64,000 bases of DNA from Chitinophagaceae bacterium (GCA_947458275.1 CANGYR010000009.1:60132-124131), one strand, 5' to 3'. Counted from the first letter of the stretch, positions 45,238-55,300 are shown. Notes: a model not told the origin generated them from the sequence alone. Numbers and translations are program-made.

Positions 45238-45738
45238 ATGAGGCAGATCAACGCTACAAAAAAAGGACTTCTTATTTCCCTCGCAATTATAGTTGTCTCA
45301 TTACTGCTATTCTATGTTTTCCACTTACCCGAAAATGGCAAAAGCCAGTATGTGATTCTTGTCACATTCATCATTGGAATGCTATGGACCATGGTTGATT
45401 TTCATATCAAACAAAAAATCACGCCCAGATTTAAAGATTATTTTTCAGAAGGATTCAAAGCATTTATCGTTGTTACGCTTTTGATGGTCTTATACGCATT
45501 TATTTTCTATAGACTTAATCCACAGATTATGGAAAAAGGCATTGAGGAAAATAATATACTGATAGCCAAACAAGGAAGCAGAACGCCCGCTGAAATTATT
45601 GAAAACGCGAACAAATTGAGAACTATCTTTATTCCCATGATGCTATTCATAACTACAATGAAATTTCTTATCTTGGGAACTCTTATTACAGTAGTCTCGG
45701 CCGGCTTCATGAGCCAAAAACCGATTGCTGCTAAATAA
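45238..45738 (+). CDS. DUF4199 membrane protein
   Basis: A 166-residue protein with four predicted transmembrane helices (about residues 10-28, 38-55, 72-92 and 130-155) and the DUF4199 layout common in Bacteroidota. The loop between helices 3 and 4 (RLNPQIMEKGIEENNILIAK) is polar. Function is unknown. It lies 4 bases after the dihydroorotase-like gene and 9 bases before the next glycosyltransferase. Confidence 0.82.
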   Translation: MRQINATKKGLLISLAIIVVSLLLFYVFHLPENGKSQYVILVTFIIGMLWTMVDFHIKQKITPRFKDYFSEGFKAFIVVTLLMVLYAFIFYRLNPQIMEKGIEENNILIAKQGSRTPAEIIENANKLRTIFIPMMLFITTMKFLILGTLITVVSAGFMSQKPIAAK

Positions 45739-45747
45739 ATTTTAATT

Positions 45748-46689
45748 ATGGACATTTCAATTGTAATTCCTTTATTGAATGAGCAAGAATCTCTTCCCGA
45801 GCTTACAAGCTGGATAGAGAAAGTAATGCTTTCTCAACATTACAATTATGAAATCATTTTTGTGGACGACGGCTCAACAGACTCTTCCTGGAAGGTTATT
45901 GAGGAATTACAATCAAAGAACCCACACATAAAAGGAATCAAATTTCAAAGAAATTACGGCAAAAGCGCGGCGCTGAATGAAGGATTCAGAGCTGCAAACG
46001 GAGATGTCGTAATCACAATGGACGCTGACCTGCAGGACAGTCCGGATGAAATACCCGAGCTATTCCGCATGATTAAAGAAGGAAACTATGACATTGTCAG
46101 CGGCTGGAAAAAAAAGAGATACGATAATACACTTACAAAAAATATTCCCAGCAAACTATTCAACCTTGCTGCAAGAAAAATGAGCAAAATCAATCTGCAT
46201 GATTTCAACTGCGGATTGAAAGCTTATAAAAAAAATGTGGTGAAATCCATTGAGGTATATGGTGAAATGCACCGCTATGTTCCTGTACTGGCAAAATGGG
46301 CTGGATTCAGAAAAATCGGAGAAAAGGTTGTAACCCACCAGGCGCGCAAATACGGCACCACTAAGTTTGGCATGAGCAGATTTATCAATGGTTTCCTCGA
46401 TTTGCTTACCATTTTCTTTGTTGGAAAATTCGGCAAGAGACCCATGCATTTTTTCGGACTTTGGGGAACAGTTTCATTTATGATTGGTCTCGCCATTTTC
46501 ATCTGGCTCAGCATTTCAAAATTCTTTTTTGATGTTACCGGAATGACGCAAAGACCTTTGTTCTTCTTTGCCATACTCGGCATGATTATAGGTACGCAGT
46601 TGTTCCTCGCAGGATTTTTGGGCGAATTGATTTCCAGAAACTCTCCAGAAAGAAATAATTACCTGATAGAAAAAAAACTGGGCTTGTAA
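45748..46689 (+). CDS. GT2-family glycosyltransferase with two C-terminal membrane helices
   Basis: A 313-residue protein of the DPM1/ArnC/GtrB type. The GT2 core has MDISIVIPLLNEQESLPEL, FVDDGSTDSSW and the DxD-like TMDADLQDSPDEIP. Two transmembrane helices lie near residues 235-255 and 270-292. Such enzymes usually put a sugar on undecaprenyl phosphate at the inner membrane. Its neighbours are a second glycosyltransferase and the GDP-heptose genes, so it may work in surface glycan or heptose-glycan assembly. Confidence 0.9.
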   Translation: MDISIVIPLLNEQESLPELTSWIEKVMLSQHYNYEIIFVDDGSTDSSWKVIEELQSKNPHIKGIKFQRNYGKSAALNEGFRAANGDVVITMDADLQDSPDEIPELFRMIKEGNYDIVSGWKKKRYDNTLTKNIPSKLFNLAARKMSKINLHDFNCGLKAYKKNVVKSIEVYGEMHRYVPVLAKWAGFRKIGEKVVTHQARKYGTTKFGMSRFINGFLDLLTIFFVGKFGKRPMHFFGLWGTVSFMIGLAIFIWLSISKFFFDVTGMTQRPLFFFAILGMIIGTQLFLAGFLGELISRNSPERNNYLIEKKLGL

Positions 46690-46697
46690 TTTATTAA

Positions 46698-47840
46698 GTG
46701 ACGGCATCCCCGAAAAATATCATCATCATCGGTCCCGCTCATCCGCTTAGAGGTGGCTTGGCTTCTTTCAATGAACGATTGGCCAGACAATTCATTACTG
46801 AAGGACATCAAACAACCATCTATACCTTCTCACTTCAATACCCAGGATTTCTTTTCCCCGGTACCACGCAATACTCTTCCGAACCGGCACCGGATGATGT
46901 AAAAATAAATGCCTGCATCAACTCAGTCAATCCATTTAACTGGATAAAGATTGGCAACCAAATAAAAAACTTACATCCTGATCTGATTGTAGTAAGATAC
47001 TGGCTGCCCTTTATGGGACCTTGCCTGGGAACCATTCTTAGAAGAGTCAAAAAAAACAGACATACCAAAATCGTATGCATTGCTGACAATATCATTCCTC
47101 ATGAAAAAAGAATCGGCGACACTGCATTTACAAAATTCTTTATTAAGCCAGTAGATGCTTTCATTACTATGAGTGAGAAGGTATTGAAAGATCTGAAAAT
47201 ATTTACCAATACCAAAACTGCGAGACAAGTAGCACACCCTCTATATGATAATTTTGGAGAACGCATAGACAAAACTGAAGCGAGAAATAAATTGGGTATT
47301 GATAAAGACTTATCTATTGTTCTTTTCTTTGGTTTCATAAGAAAATACAAGGGCTTGGATATCTTGTTAGATACTATTAAAATAATTAAAGAACAACATG
47401 CCACTATTCCACCAGTGAAATTTCTTATCGCCGGTGAATTTTATGAAGACCGTGCACCCTATGAAAAACAAATAGCTGCTTTGGGTATTGAAGATATGCT
47501 GATACTGAAAACTGATTTTATTCCAGACAGTGAGGTTAAATATTATCTCTGTGCGGCAGATATGGTTGTACAACCCTATCGAAATGCCACACAAAGCGGC
47601 GTCACTCCACTCGCCTATCACTTTGAAGTACCTATGGTAGTGACCGATGTAGGCGGACTTCCTGCATTGGTACCTGATCATAAAGCCGGTCTGGTAGCCG
47701 AACCGAATGCAAAAGATATTGCAGAAAAAATTCAGACTTTTTTCAAATTGGGCACTCAATATTTTGTTCCATTTCTAAAAGAAGAAAAGAAGAAATATGG
47801 GTGGGATAGATTGACCGAAACTATATTGAGTTCGGTGTAG
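46698..47840 (+). CDS. GT4-family glycosyltransferase
   Basis: A 380-residue GT-B-fold enzyme starting at a GTG (46698-46700). The N-terminal domain has IIIIGPAHPLRGGLASFNER; the C-terminal nucleotide-sugar domain has VLFFGFIRKYKGLDILLDTI and VVQPYRNATQSGVTPLAYHF, where the acidic residue usual in the EX7E motif is not obvious. It lies 9 bases after the GT2 gene and ends before a strong hairpin, so it is probably the last gene of the pyrC-like operon. Confidence 0.87.
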   Translation: MTASPKNIIIIGPAHPLRGGLASFNERLARQFITEGHQTTIYTFSLQYPGFLFPGTTQYSSEPAPDDVKINACINSVNPFNWIKIGNQIKNLHPDLIVVRYWLPFMGPCLGTILRRVKKNRHTKIVCIADNIIPHEKRIGDTAFTKFFIKPVDAFITMSEKVLKDLKIFTNTKTARQVAHPLYDNFGERIDKTEARNKLGIDKDLSIVLFFGFIRKYKGLDILLDTIKIIKEQHATIPPVKFLIAGEFYEDRAPYEKQIAALGIEDMLILKTDFIPDSEVKYYLCAADMVVQPYRNATQSGVTPLAYHFEVPMVVTDVGGLPALVPDHKAGLVAEPNAKDIAEKIQTFFKLGTQYFVPFLKEEKKKYGWDRLTETILSSV

Positions 47841-47863
47841 ATTTTTATCGTTTGGGGTTTGGG

Positions 47864-47912
47864 GTTTAGATGGTTTAGATGGTATATTCTAATCCATCTA
47901 AACCATCTAAAC
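47864..47912 (+). terminator. 19-bp perfect hairpin between the GT4 and heptose kinase genes
   Basis: GTTTAGATGGTTTAGATGG (47864-47882) pairs perfectly with 47894-47912 around an 11-base AT loop, followed by CTTTTAAAC-like sequence. Each arm is itself a direct repeat of TTTAGATGG. It follows a TTTGGGG unit, so the structure may be repeat-derived, but it would end transcription well. Confidence 0.7.
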
Positions 47913-47947
47913 TTTTAAACACCTGTTTTCCTTAAATTGCATCCACT

Positions 47948-48970
47948 ATGATTTACAGAAGCAAAGCCCCCCTTCGAATAGGTCTTGCCGGCGGCGGTAC
48001 GGATGTCAGTCCCTACTGTGATCTCTATGGCGGTGCGATTTTGAATGCCACTATTTCATTGTATGCGCATGCTAGCATTGAGCCACTCGAAAACAATACC
48101 ATTATTGTAGAAGCACTCGACAGAAAAGAAATTGAATCTTTTGAGGTGGCTGCAGAACTACCTCTCAATGGTACATTGAATTTACTCAAAGGAGTGTATA
48201 ACCGCATTCAGAAAGATTTTCCTTTTTCTACAAAAGGATTCAGATTGTCTACATTCGTGGACGCACCCGCAGGATCAGGACTTGGCACCTCCTCTACTTT
48301 GGTGGTGGCTATTTTAGGGGCCTTTGTTGAAATGCTTAAACTGCCACTGGGCGATTACGATATTGCTCATCTCGCTTATGAAATAGAACGCAATGATCTT
48401 TCACTCGCAGGCGGCAGACAAGATCAATATGCCGCTACATTTGGCGGTGTCAACTTCATGGAGTTTTATGAAAATGATAAAGTAATTGTGAATCCTCTCA
48501 GAATAAGATCTCAATACATCAATGAGCTGGAAAATAACCTGGTATTGTATTTCACTGACACTTCCAGAGAAAGTGCTGCCATCATTACCGAACAGGTAAA
48601 AAATGTGCAGGCAAAAAATGAGAAGAGCATAGAAGCCATGCACCATTTAAAAGACCAGGCACAAATGATGAAAGAGGCACTATTAAAAGGAAAACTGCCT
48701 GCTATCGGAGAAATTCTGGATTATGGATTTCAGCAGAAAAGAATGATGGCGGCCAATATCAGTAACAGCCGAATTGAGGAGATATATGAGGCTGCCAAGG
48801 CGGCGGGTGCTTCCGGGGGTAAGATAAGCGGCGCGGGCGGAGGAGGGTTTATGATATTTTATTGTCCAGCCAACTCCTGTTATGTAGTAAAAGAAGCACT
48901 GCTCAAATTCGGCGGTGAGGTGAAAAATTATTCTTTCACCAATGAAGGACTCCGAAGCTGGACTGTATAG
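47948..48970 (+). CDS. hddA: D-glycero-alpha-D-manno-heptose 7-phosphate kinase (GHMP family)
   Basis: A 340-residue GHMP kinase that phosphorylates C1 of heptose 7-phosphate. It starts MIYRSKAPLRIGLAGGGTDV, has the ATP loop DAPAGSGLGTSSTLVVAI and the C-terminal motif GGKISGAGGGGFMIFYCP. With GmhA, a HAD phosphatase and a nucleotidyltransferase next to it, the set matches GDP-D-glycero-alpha-D-manno-heptose synthesis. The start follows a hairpin, so it probably has its own promoter. Confidence 0.92.
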   Translation: MIYRSKAPLRIGLAGGGTDVSPYCDLYGGAILNATISLYAHASIEPLENNTIIVEALDRKEIESFEVAAELPLNGTLNLLKGVYNRIQKDFPFSTKGFRLSTFVDAPAGSGLGTSSTLVVAILGAFVEMLKLPLGDYDIAHLAYEIERNDLSLAGGRQDQYAATFGGVNFMEFYENDKVIVNPLRIRSQYINELENNLVLYFTDTSRESAAIITEQVKNVQAKNEKSIEAMHHLKDQAQMMKEALLKGKLPAIGEILDYGFQQKRMMAANISNSRIEEIYEAAKAAGASGGKISGAGGGGFMIFYCPANSCYVVKEALLKFGGEVKNYSFTNEGLRSWTV

Positions 48971-48984
48971 TAACAGCAATTATT

Positions 48985-48992
48985 TATCTTTG
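48985..48992 (+). promoter_or_regulatory. -7 promoter box before gmhA
   Basis: TATCTTTG is an exact TAnnTTTG match 18 bases before the gmhA ATG. The -33 element is not clear. Confidence 0.45.
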
Positions 48993-49010
48993 TTACTTTA
49001 ATTCAACAGA

Positions 49011-49598
49011 ATGACTGATCAAATAAAAAACATCATACAGGCATCCATAGATGTAAAATCACTTGTCCTCAATAATGAAACACTGATTAAAACAGTGGAG
49101 TCCTCCGTATCAATCATTCTAAAGGCATTTCGCAGCGGCAATAAAGTATTGTTTTGCGGAAACGGTGGCAGTGCCGCCGATGCTCAGCATCTCGCTGCCG
49201 AGTTCAGTGGCCGCTTCTACACCGACAGAGCAGCACTACCCGCAGAAGCCCTTCATGTAAACACATCCTACCTCACCGCCGTGGCCAATGATTACAGTTA
49301 CGATGTGGTGTACTCACGTTTGATTCAGGGAATCGGTATTAAAGGTGATGTGCTGGTAGGATTAAGCACTTCGGGAAACAGCACCAATATCATAAAAGCT
49401 TTTGAAACCGCAAGTGAAAAAGGAATGACCACCATTGGTTTTACCGGAAGTACAGGAGGAAAGATGAAAGAATGGAGCCATTTTTTATTGAACGTACCAT
49501 CCAATGACACACCGCGTATTCAGGAAAGTCATATTTTACTGGGACATATCATCTGTCAATTGGTGGAAGAGCAATATTTCGGAACTGCAAAAAAATAA
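49011..49598 (+). CDS. gmhA: Sedoheptulose-7-phosphate isomerase (SIS domain)
   Basis: A 195-residue SIS-fold isomerase that makes D-glycero-D-manno-heptose 7-phosphate. KVLFCGNGGSAADAQHLAAE and GLSTSGNSTNIIKAFETA are the phosphosugar-binding loops; ESHILLGHIICQLVEEQYF is the family C-terminus with the metal-binding His. It is the first step of the heptose route in this cluster. Confidence 0.95.
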   Translation: MTDQIKNIIQASIDVKSLVLNNETLIKTVESSVSIILKAFRSGNKVLFCGNGGSAADAQHLAAEFSGRFYTDRAALPAEALHVNTSYLTAVANDYSYDVVYSRLIQGIGIKGDVLVGLSTSGNSTNIIKAFETASEKGMTTIGFTGSTGGKMKEWSHFLLNVPSNDTPRIQESHILLGHIICQLVEEQYFGTAKK

Positions 49599-49672
49599 CT
49601 TCTCCTAAAGAATCAATTTTGAAGCACACTGACCACATCATTATGGGACCAGCATCTGCAGAAACAAATAAA

Positions 49673-50380
49673 ATGGAGTGTATAATATTGGCAGGCGGGT
49701 TGGGTACAAGACTAAAATCTGCCGTACCGGATCTTCCGAAATGCATGGCTCCGGTGGCCGGCAAACCCTTTCTTCATTATATCATTGAGATGCTCCTTCA
49801 GCAAAATGTCACACGATTTATTTTTTCTCTGGGATACAAACATGAGTACATTGAGGCATACATTCAACAAAACTATCCACATATAGATTACGTTTTTTCT
49901 ATAGAAGATGAACCACTTGGAACAGGAGGCGCAATAAGATTGGCCTGCACAAAAACCAAACAGGACAATGTTTTGATATTGAATGGTGATACAATGTTCA
50001 ATATCGATTTACTGAAACTTATGAGTTTTCACATTCAACATGAAGCTGCCTGTACCCTGTCGCTTAAACCTATGCATCAGTTCGACCGATACGGAGTAGT
50101 TGAATTAAATAAAGACAGCAACATTAACTCTTTCAAAGAAAAAAAATACTACGAAGAAGGGAATATTAACGGTGGCGTATATGCGCTGAATGTACATAAC
50201 TTTTTAAAGACTAAATTCAGTGATAAATTTTCCTTCGAAACCGACTACCTGGAAAAATACTACTCATCAGAAAAAATGATGGGACTAATCCAGGACAGTT
50301 ATTTCATTGATATTGGCATCCCTGAAGATTATGAAAGAGCAGGTAGAGAATTGCCTGATATCGAAATTCACAAACAATAA
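49673..50380 (+). CDS. hddC: D-glycero-alpha-D-manno-heptose-1-phosphate guanylyltransferase (nucleotidyltransferase)
   Basis: About 235 residues. The core opens MECIILAGGLGTRLKSAVPD, followed by PKCMAPVAGKPFLHYIIEML and LNGDTMFNIDL with the metal-binding Asp. I start at the ATG at 49673, because the motif sits right at the N-terminus in relatives; a TTG 18 codons upstream (49619) keeps the frame open. In context it should activate heptose 1-phosphate with GTP; a different nucleotide cannot be excluded. Confidence 0.88.
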   Translation: MECIILAGGLGTRLKSAVPDLPKCMAPVAGKPFLHYIIEMLLQQNVTRFIFSLGYKHEYIEAYIQQNYPHIDYVFSIEDEPLGTGGAIRLACTKTKQDNVLILNGDTMFNIDLLKLMSFHIQHEAACTLSLKPMHQFDRYGVVELNKDSNINSFKEKKYYEEGNINGGVYALNVHNFLKTKFSDKFSFETDYLEKYYSSEKMMGLIQDSYFIDIGIPEDYERAGRELPDIEIHKQ

Positions 50381-50382
50381 AC

Positions 50383-50931
50383 ATGCTCAATCTTAAAGAC
50401 ATAGACAACACGTGGACTTTGTTTCTTGACAGAGACGGTGTCATCAATCATGAAAAGCACCAGGACTATATCCACACTTGGGATGAGTTTGTATTTTATG
50501 AAGGCGTAAAAGAAGCCCTGAGTATTTTTTCAAAAATATTTAATCGCATCATCGTTGTTACCAACCAAAAAGGTGTTGGCAAGGGACTCACTAAACTTGA
50601 AGACCTTAATACCATCCACGCCAATATGATTAAAGAATTTGAAAATGTCGGTGGTCGTATTGATGCGGTTTATTTCTGCAGTGATCTGGACGATAACAGT
50701 CCGGACAGAAAACCAAATCCCGGTATGGGGAAAAAAGCTATTGAGCGTTTCCCTGAAATAGATCCAAAAAAATCTATCATGATTGGGAATACGCTCAGTG
50801 ACATGGGCTTCGGACGCAACCTGGGAGTAAATACCGTTTTTCTGACTACCACTCGCCCGGAGGTTGATACCACTGATGCAAGAATAGATATGGTGGCTAC
50901 TTCATTGATTGATTTTGCAAATCGGTTATAA
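50383..50931 (+). CDS. gmhB: HAD phosphatase, D-glycero-D-manno-heptose 1,7-bisphosphate phosphatase-like
   Basis: A 182-residue HAD-IIIA protein. TLFLDRDGVINHEKHQDYIH holds the catalytic Asp pair, IIVVTNQKGVGKGLT the second motif and PDRKPNPGMGKKAIE...MIGNTLSDMGFG the Lys/Asp motifs. It would remove the 7-phosphate of heptose bisphosphate. The zinc loop of classical GmhB (CxH...CxC) is absent: the region reads YFCSDLDDNSPDRKPNPG with a single Cys. It starts two bases after hddC. Confidence 0.88.
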   Translation: MLNLKDIDNTWTLFLDRDGVINHEKHQDYIHTWDEFVFYEGVKEALSIFSKIFNRIIVVTNQKGVGKGLTKLEDLNTIHANMIKEFENVGGRIDAVYFCSDLDDNSPDRKPNPGMGKKAIERFPEIDPKKSIMIGNTLSDMGFGRNLGVNTVFLTTTRPEVDTTDARIDMVATSLIDFANRL

Positions 50932-51035
50932 TCATTTCAGATCATACATTTCATCTCCCTCTAGTTTTTGCATTTCATTTAAAATAAGTTGACTAATTTT
51001 AAATGACAAATCATCTTCTTCACATACTCTTAAAA

Positions 51036-51968
51036 ATGAACATTAAGAAACTTTTTCTGATTATTGTTTTATTTTCATCTTGCTTTTCCGGGCAATCACA
51101 AAGAATTTCTACTGAAAATCTTAAGAGCATTAAATTAATAGAAGACTCACTCAAAACACAACTGATTAAATTAACCGGAAGCGCCGGAATAAAAGAAAGA
51201 TTTAATGCAGACAGCATTCTTACGAAAATGCTTGTTCGCTCACTAAAAATAAACAACTCTTTTTACCACCCGTTTGATTCACTCAGAGGCGTATCCAGAT
51301 TGTATGCGCCGGACAGCAGTTTCAGGATATTCACGTGGCAGATATTTGTCAGTGATTACATTACAAGACAACGTGGTGCCATTCAGATGAAAACATCCGA
51401 CGGTTCTTTAAAACTTTTTCCACTCATCGATAAATCAGATATAACCGACAAAATGGAAGATACTGTTGGAAATAATCTCGGATGGATGGGAGCTGTTTAT
51501 TACAAGCTTTTACTCAATAAATACCAGAATAAAAATTTTTATACCCTGATTGGTTATGATGCCAATAATATCCGAAGTGCCAAGAAAATCATTGAGGTTT
51601 TACATTTTGAAAACAACGAACCTGTTTTCGGCGGACCTTATTTTGTTTGCAATGAATGCGACAACAAAAATCCGTCAAGATATATCATGGAGTATAAGAA
51701 GGAGGCATCTGCCAGACTCAACTACGACGAAGAGTTGAGAATGATTGTAATGGAGCATCTTATTTCCGAAAACAATGAACCTCAGAAAAAATGGACATTG
51801 ATCGGAGACGGAGATTATGATGCCTTTAAATGGGAATCAGGAAAATGGGGTTTTGTAAATAAAATATTCAACATGGTTACTCCCGAGGGGGCACCTCCTA
51901 TTCCTTCTACAATCAGAGATGAAAAAGGAACTATAGATGAAAATAAGTTGGATTCAAACAAACCATAA
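51036..51968 (+). CDS. Secreted protein of unknown function
   Basis: About 310 residues from the ATG at 51036, which gives a clean signal peptide (MNIKKLFLIIVLFSSCFSGQ, then SQRIS). An ATG 11 codons upstream adds LLHILLK and is less likely. No known domain is recognised. Notable segments are SSFRIFTWQIFVSDYITRQR, GWMGAVYYKLLLNKYQNKNF and KKWTLIGDGDYDAFKWESGK, suggesting a compact beta-rich domain; CNECDNK may bind a metal. It lies 105 bases after gmhB and is probably independent of the heptose genes. Confidence 0.72.
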   Translation: MNIKKLFLIIVLFSSCFSGQSQRISTENLKSIKLIEDSLKTQLIKLTGSAGIKERFNADSILTKMLVRSLKINNSFYHPFDSLRGVSRLYAPDSSFRIFTWQIFVSDYITRQRGAIQMKTSDGSLKLFPLIDKSDITDKMEDTVGNNLGWMGAVYYKLLLNKYQNKNFYTLIGYDANNIRSAKKIIEVLHFENNEPVFGGPYFVCNECDNKNPSRYIMEYKKEASARLNYDEELRMIVMEHLISENNEPQKKWTLIGDGDYDAFKWESGKWGFVNKIFNMVTPEGAPPIPSTIRDEKGTIDENKLDSNKP

Positions 51969-52004
51969 GTTGAGTAAGCGTTTATGACGTTGAGAAGTTT
52001 CGCC

Positions 52005-52075
52005 GCTGTTGGTGTTATCACCAACAGCAAATTGCAAAGTCAATCTCATTTCTTGTTGGTGATAACACCAACAAG
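52005..52075. repeat. Inverted pair of GTTGGTG-type palindromes
   Basis: GCTGTTGGTGTTATCACC begins the first copy (52005-52028); the second at 52052-52075 has the reverse orientation (CTTGTTGGTGATAACACC). They are separated by 23 bases, a layout like bacterial REP doublets. They lie between the convergent unknown-protein and lepA genes. Confidence 0.85.
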
Positions 52076-52119
52076 GGAGGACATCTAAACTACTAAACCA
52101 CTAAACTATCTGCCTGGCC

Positions 52120-53934
52120 TTAATCTAGCTTCAGTACTGCTAAAAACGCTTCTTGCGGAACCTCTACATTGCCTATCTGGCGCATACGTTTTTTACCTTC
52201 TTTCTGCTTCTCCAGTAATTTACGTTTCCTGCTGATATCACCACCATAACATTTAGCCGTAACGTCCTTACGCATCGCACTGATATTCTCTCTGGCAATA
52301 ACCTTTGCCCCTATCGCCGCCTGAATGGCAATCTGGAACTGCTGACGGTTTAATAGTTCTTTCAGTTTCTCACAAAGTTTTCTTCCAAAATCCTGCGCTC
52401 TGCTGCGATGTATCAATGCACTGAGGGCATCCACTTTTTCACCGTTGAGCAGGATATCCATTCTAACAATATCACTTTCACGGAAACCGATAGGATGATA
52501 ATCAAAAGAAGCATAACCGCGTGTCTGTGATTTCAATTTATCATAAAAGTCAAAAACAATCTCGGTAAGCGGCATCTCAAAATTCAACTCCACTCTGGTT
52601 GGACTAAGATAACTTTGATTGACGAGCATGCCTCTTTTGTTGATGCAAAGCGTCATGATATTCCCGATATAATCCGGCTTGGTAATTATTTGCGCTTTAA
52701 TAAAAGGCTCTTCAATTCGGTCAGTACTGGTTGGATCCGGCAGTGTTGCAGGATTGTGTACATCTATTTTATCCCCTTTATTGGTATAGGCAATGAAACT
52801 TACGTTGGGAACGGTAGTGATGACCGTTTGATTAAACTCTCTTTCCAAACGTTCCTGAATAATTTCCATGTGCAGCAATCCCAAAAAGCCACAACGGAAG
52901 CCAAAACCCAATGCCTGTGAAGTCTCCAACTCAAAAGTCAATGAAGCATCATTGAGCTGTAATTTTTCCATACAGTCACGCAACTCCTCAAACTCATCAG
53001 TGTTCACAGGAAAGATTCCCGCAAAAACCATGGGCTTTACTTCCTCAAAACCATCGATACGGTTTTGGGTAGGATTCGCAACTGTAGTAAGCGTATCTCC
53101 CACTTTCACCTCTTTGGCATTTTTAATGCCTGTGATAATATATCCCACATCCCCGCAATGCACCTCATCTTTTTTCTCCATACCCAATTTCAAAATGCCC
53201 ACTTCATCTGCCTCATACTCTTTATCGGTACTGAAAAACTTAACCTTGTCTCCTTTTTTAATATGTCCATTGAAAATTCTATAGTAAACTATAATTCCTC
53301 TGAAACTATTGAAAACACTGTCAAATATCAACGCCTGTAAGGGCGCCGACTCATCTCCTATTGGCCCAGGAATTCTCTCTACGATGGCTTTTAAAATCTC
53401 TTCAATCCCGATACCGGATTTGCCACTCGCTAATAAAATATCCTCTTCTTTACAACCAATCAATTCAATAATCTGATCCTTTACTTCAGGAATCATGGCG
53501 CCGTCCATATCAATTTTATTGATGACGGGAATGATTTCAAGATCATTATCGATTGCGAGATACAAATTGCTGATAGTTTGCGCCTGTATGCCCTGCGTAG
53601 CATCTACGAGAAGCAATGCGCCTTCACAAGCAGCCAATGCACGACTGACTTCATAACTGAAATCTACGTGACCGGGCGTGTCTATAAGATTTAAAGTATA
53701 TATCCCATCAGGCTTTGCAGAAGGAACACCTTCGCCCTTATAGGGATAGTTGATTTGAATGGCATGACTTTTTATGGTTATACCCTTCTCACGCTCCAGA
53801 TCCATGTCATCCAGCACCTGTGCTTGCATATCTCTTTCACTGATGGTATTGGTAGTTTGTAGCAGTCTGTCTGCCAAAGTACTTTTACCGTGATCTATAT
53901 GCGCGATAATGCAAAAATTACGTATATTCTTCAT
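52120..53934 (-). CDS. lepA: Translation elongation factor 4
   Basis: A 604-residue ribosomal GTPase that helps back-translocation and ribosome assembly. The G-domain shows [39 protein letters not shown] and NKIDMDGA. The LepA-specific C-terminal domain has [20 protein letters not shown] and [20 protein letters not shown]. Length and motifs are complete. It ends in LAVLKLD shortly before a repeat-rich gap. Confidence 0.98.
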   Translation of the reverse strand: MKNIRNFCIIAHIDHGKSTLADRLLQTTNTISERDMQAQVLDDMDLEREKGITIKSHAIQINYPYKGEGVPSAKPDGIYTLNLIDTPGHVDFSYEVSRALAACEGALLLVDATQGIQAQTISNLYLAIDNDLEIIPVINKIDMDGAMIPEVKDQIIELIGCKEEDILLASGKSGIGIEEILKAIVERIPGPIGDESAPLQALIFDSVFNSFRGIIVYYRIFNGHIKKGDKVKFFSTDKEYEADEVGILKLGMEKKDEVHCGDVGYIITGIKNAKEVKVGDTLTTVANPTQNRIDGFEEVKPMVFAGIFPVNTDEFEELRDCMEKLQLNDASLTFELETSQALGFGFRCGFLGLLHMEIIQERLEREFNQTVITTVPNVSFIAYTNKGDKIDVHNPATLPDPTSTDRIEEPFIKAQIITKPDYIGNIMTLCINKRGMLVNQSYLSPTRVELNFEMPLTEIVFDFYDKLKSQTRGYASFDYHPIGFRESDIVRMDILLNGEKVDALSALIHRSRAQDFGRKLCEKLKELLNRQQFQIAIQAAIGAKVIARENISAMRKDVTAKCYGGDISRKRKLLEKQKEGKKRMRQIGNVEVPQEAFLAVLKLD

Positions 53935-54138
53935 TGATAAACCCTATAAAAAGAATACAAAATTAATGTATTTAAGCCAATAATTAAGAAGTATTAAAGC
54001 TTTTGACAGAACCGAACAGGCCTCCTAACAATGAATGTAATATTTTTAGAAGCAGAGAAATTGAAATTTTTAAAATAATGCTGAAAATTTCGTTGTTGAT
54101 TTTAAAATCAAAGAGAAAAAATGAATATACTCGTTGTA

Positions 54139-55299
54139 TTAAATTCGATAAAATCGTTCGAACAATTCACCTATTTTTTTCATGCCATATCGTTGTGCAA
54201 TCTCCCTGTGCAACGCTGTCTTATCAGGTCTGAGGGGATACTGAGTAAATTGATACAAAGTCTCAGCAAGTTTTACAGGATCTTCTTTTGCGACGATGAT
54301 CCCATCTTTCCCTTCCCTTATCAGTTCACGCATAGGTGAAATATCGCTGACAATAACCGGAACACCACAGGACATCGCCTCAATTACTACACAGCCGAAT
54401 GTCTCAAATCGAGAATATAAGATTAGTGCATCAGAAGATTGCAAAAAAGGCAAAATTATTTCATGCGGCTGCTCTCCTTCAAAATATATATATTTTTCAA
54501 GGCCTGCATTTTTTATTTTATTTTGCCATTCATTGTTAAATGGACCGAAAACATGTAATTCAAAATTGATAAATTTTTCAGTCAGATATTTTATCGCAGT
54601 GATAATATCATCAAAATTCTTCTGATAAGATAGTGTGGAAATATGTATGAATTGGAATGTAGTGGCATTATTCACAGAAGAAGAAGGTTTGAAGAAATTA
54701 TCATCCACCACATTAGGAATAACAGCGTATGACAATTTGGGATAAAATCTCCTAACAGAAGCACCAAGGTAATCACTGACAAACGAACTCTTTTTTATAC
54801 GGGAAAGAAATTTCTTTAACAGAAACTTACTAAGCAGTCCCCATCTCATTGTTGTTTTAGCTCCCTCTTTCACCAAACCTGTTTGTTGCTCAGAATAAAA
54901 CAGCGGAACTTTTGACGAATAAGATAAGCGCCATGGAACGTAACAGTTTTTTCCATAAATATGAGTATGCAATGCAGACGGGATACCTCTGAGTTGAAAT
55001 ATCCTTTTAGACATTGAGCCCAATATCTGGCGATACTTAAAAAAAGACATCAGTCTGTTGAGCGGCCTGAACCGTATATTAGAAGTATTATAGTAAATGA
55101 TTGTTTCACATAAACCTCCGTTTTCAGATCTTACTTCTTCTGTAACTCCGGGTGGCAGCGATATATCTCTTATTGCAACAACTACTTCTATATTTCGAAA
55201 TGCAGAAGCTGCACGCGCATGCCTTTGAATGAAATCGCCGGAATATGGATCTGTTCGATTAGGATACCAAAGAGGATACCAGATGATATAATCGTTCAT
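54139..55299 (-). CDS. GT4-family glycosyltransferase (surface polysaccharide)
   Basis: A 386-residue GT-B enzyme. The acceptor half starts MNDYIIWYPLWYPNRTDPYS. The donor half has FQFIHISTLSYQKNFDDIIT and the EX7E motif in SRFETFGCVVIEAMSCGVPV, followed by SDISPMRELIREGKDGIIV. It begins 1-2 bases after the flippase gene stop and is translationally coupled to it, so the two probably act on the same surface glycan. Confidence 0.93.
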   Translation of the reverse strand: MNDYIIWYPLWYPNRTDPYSGDFIQRHARAASAFRNIEVVVAIRDISLPPGVTEEVRSENGGLCETIIYYNTSNIRFRPLNRLMSFFKYRQILGSMSKRIFQLRGIPSALHTHIYGKNCYVPWRLSYSSKVPLFYSEQQTGLVKEGAKTTMRWGLLSKFLLKKFLSRIKKSSFVSDYLGASVRRFYPKLSYAVIPNVVDDNFFKPSSSVNNATTFQFIHISTLSYQKNFDDIITAIKYLTEKFINFELHVFGPFNNEWQNKIKNAGLEKYIYFEGEQPHEIILPFLQSSDALILYSRFETFGCVVIEAMSCGVPVIVSDISPMRELIREGKDGIIVAKEDPVKLAETLYQFTQYPLRPDKTALHREIAQRYGMKKIGELFERFYRI

Positions 55300-55300
55300 C

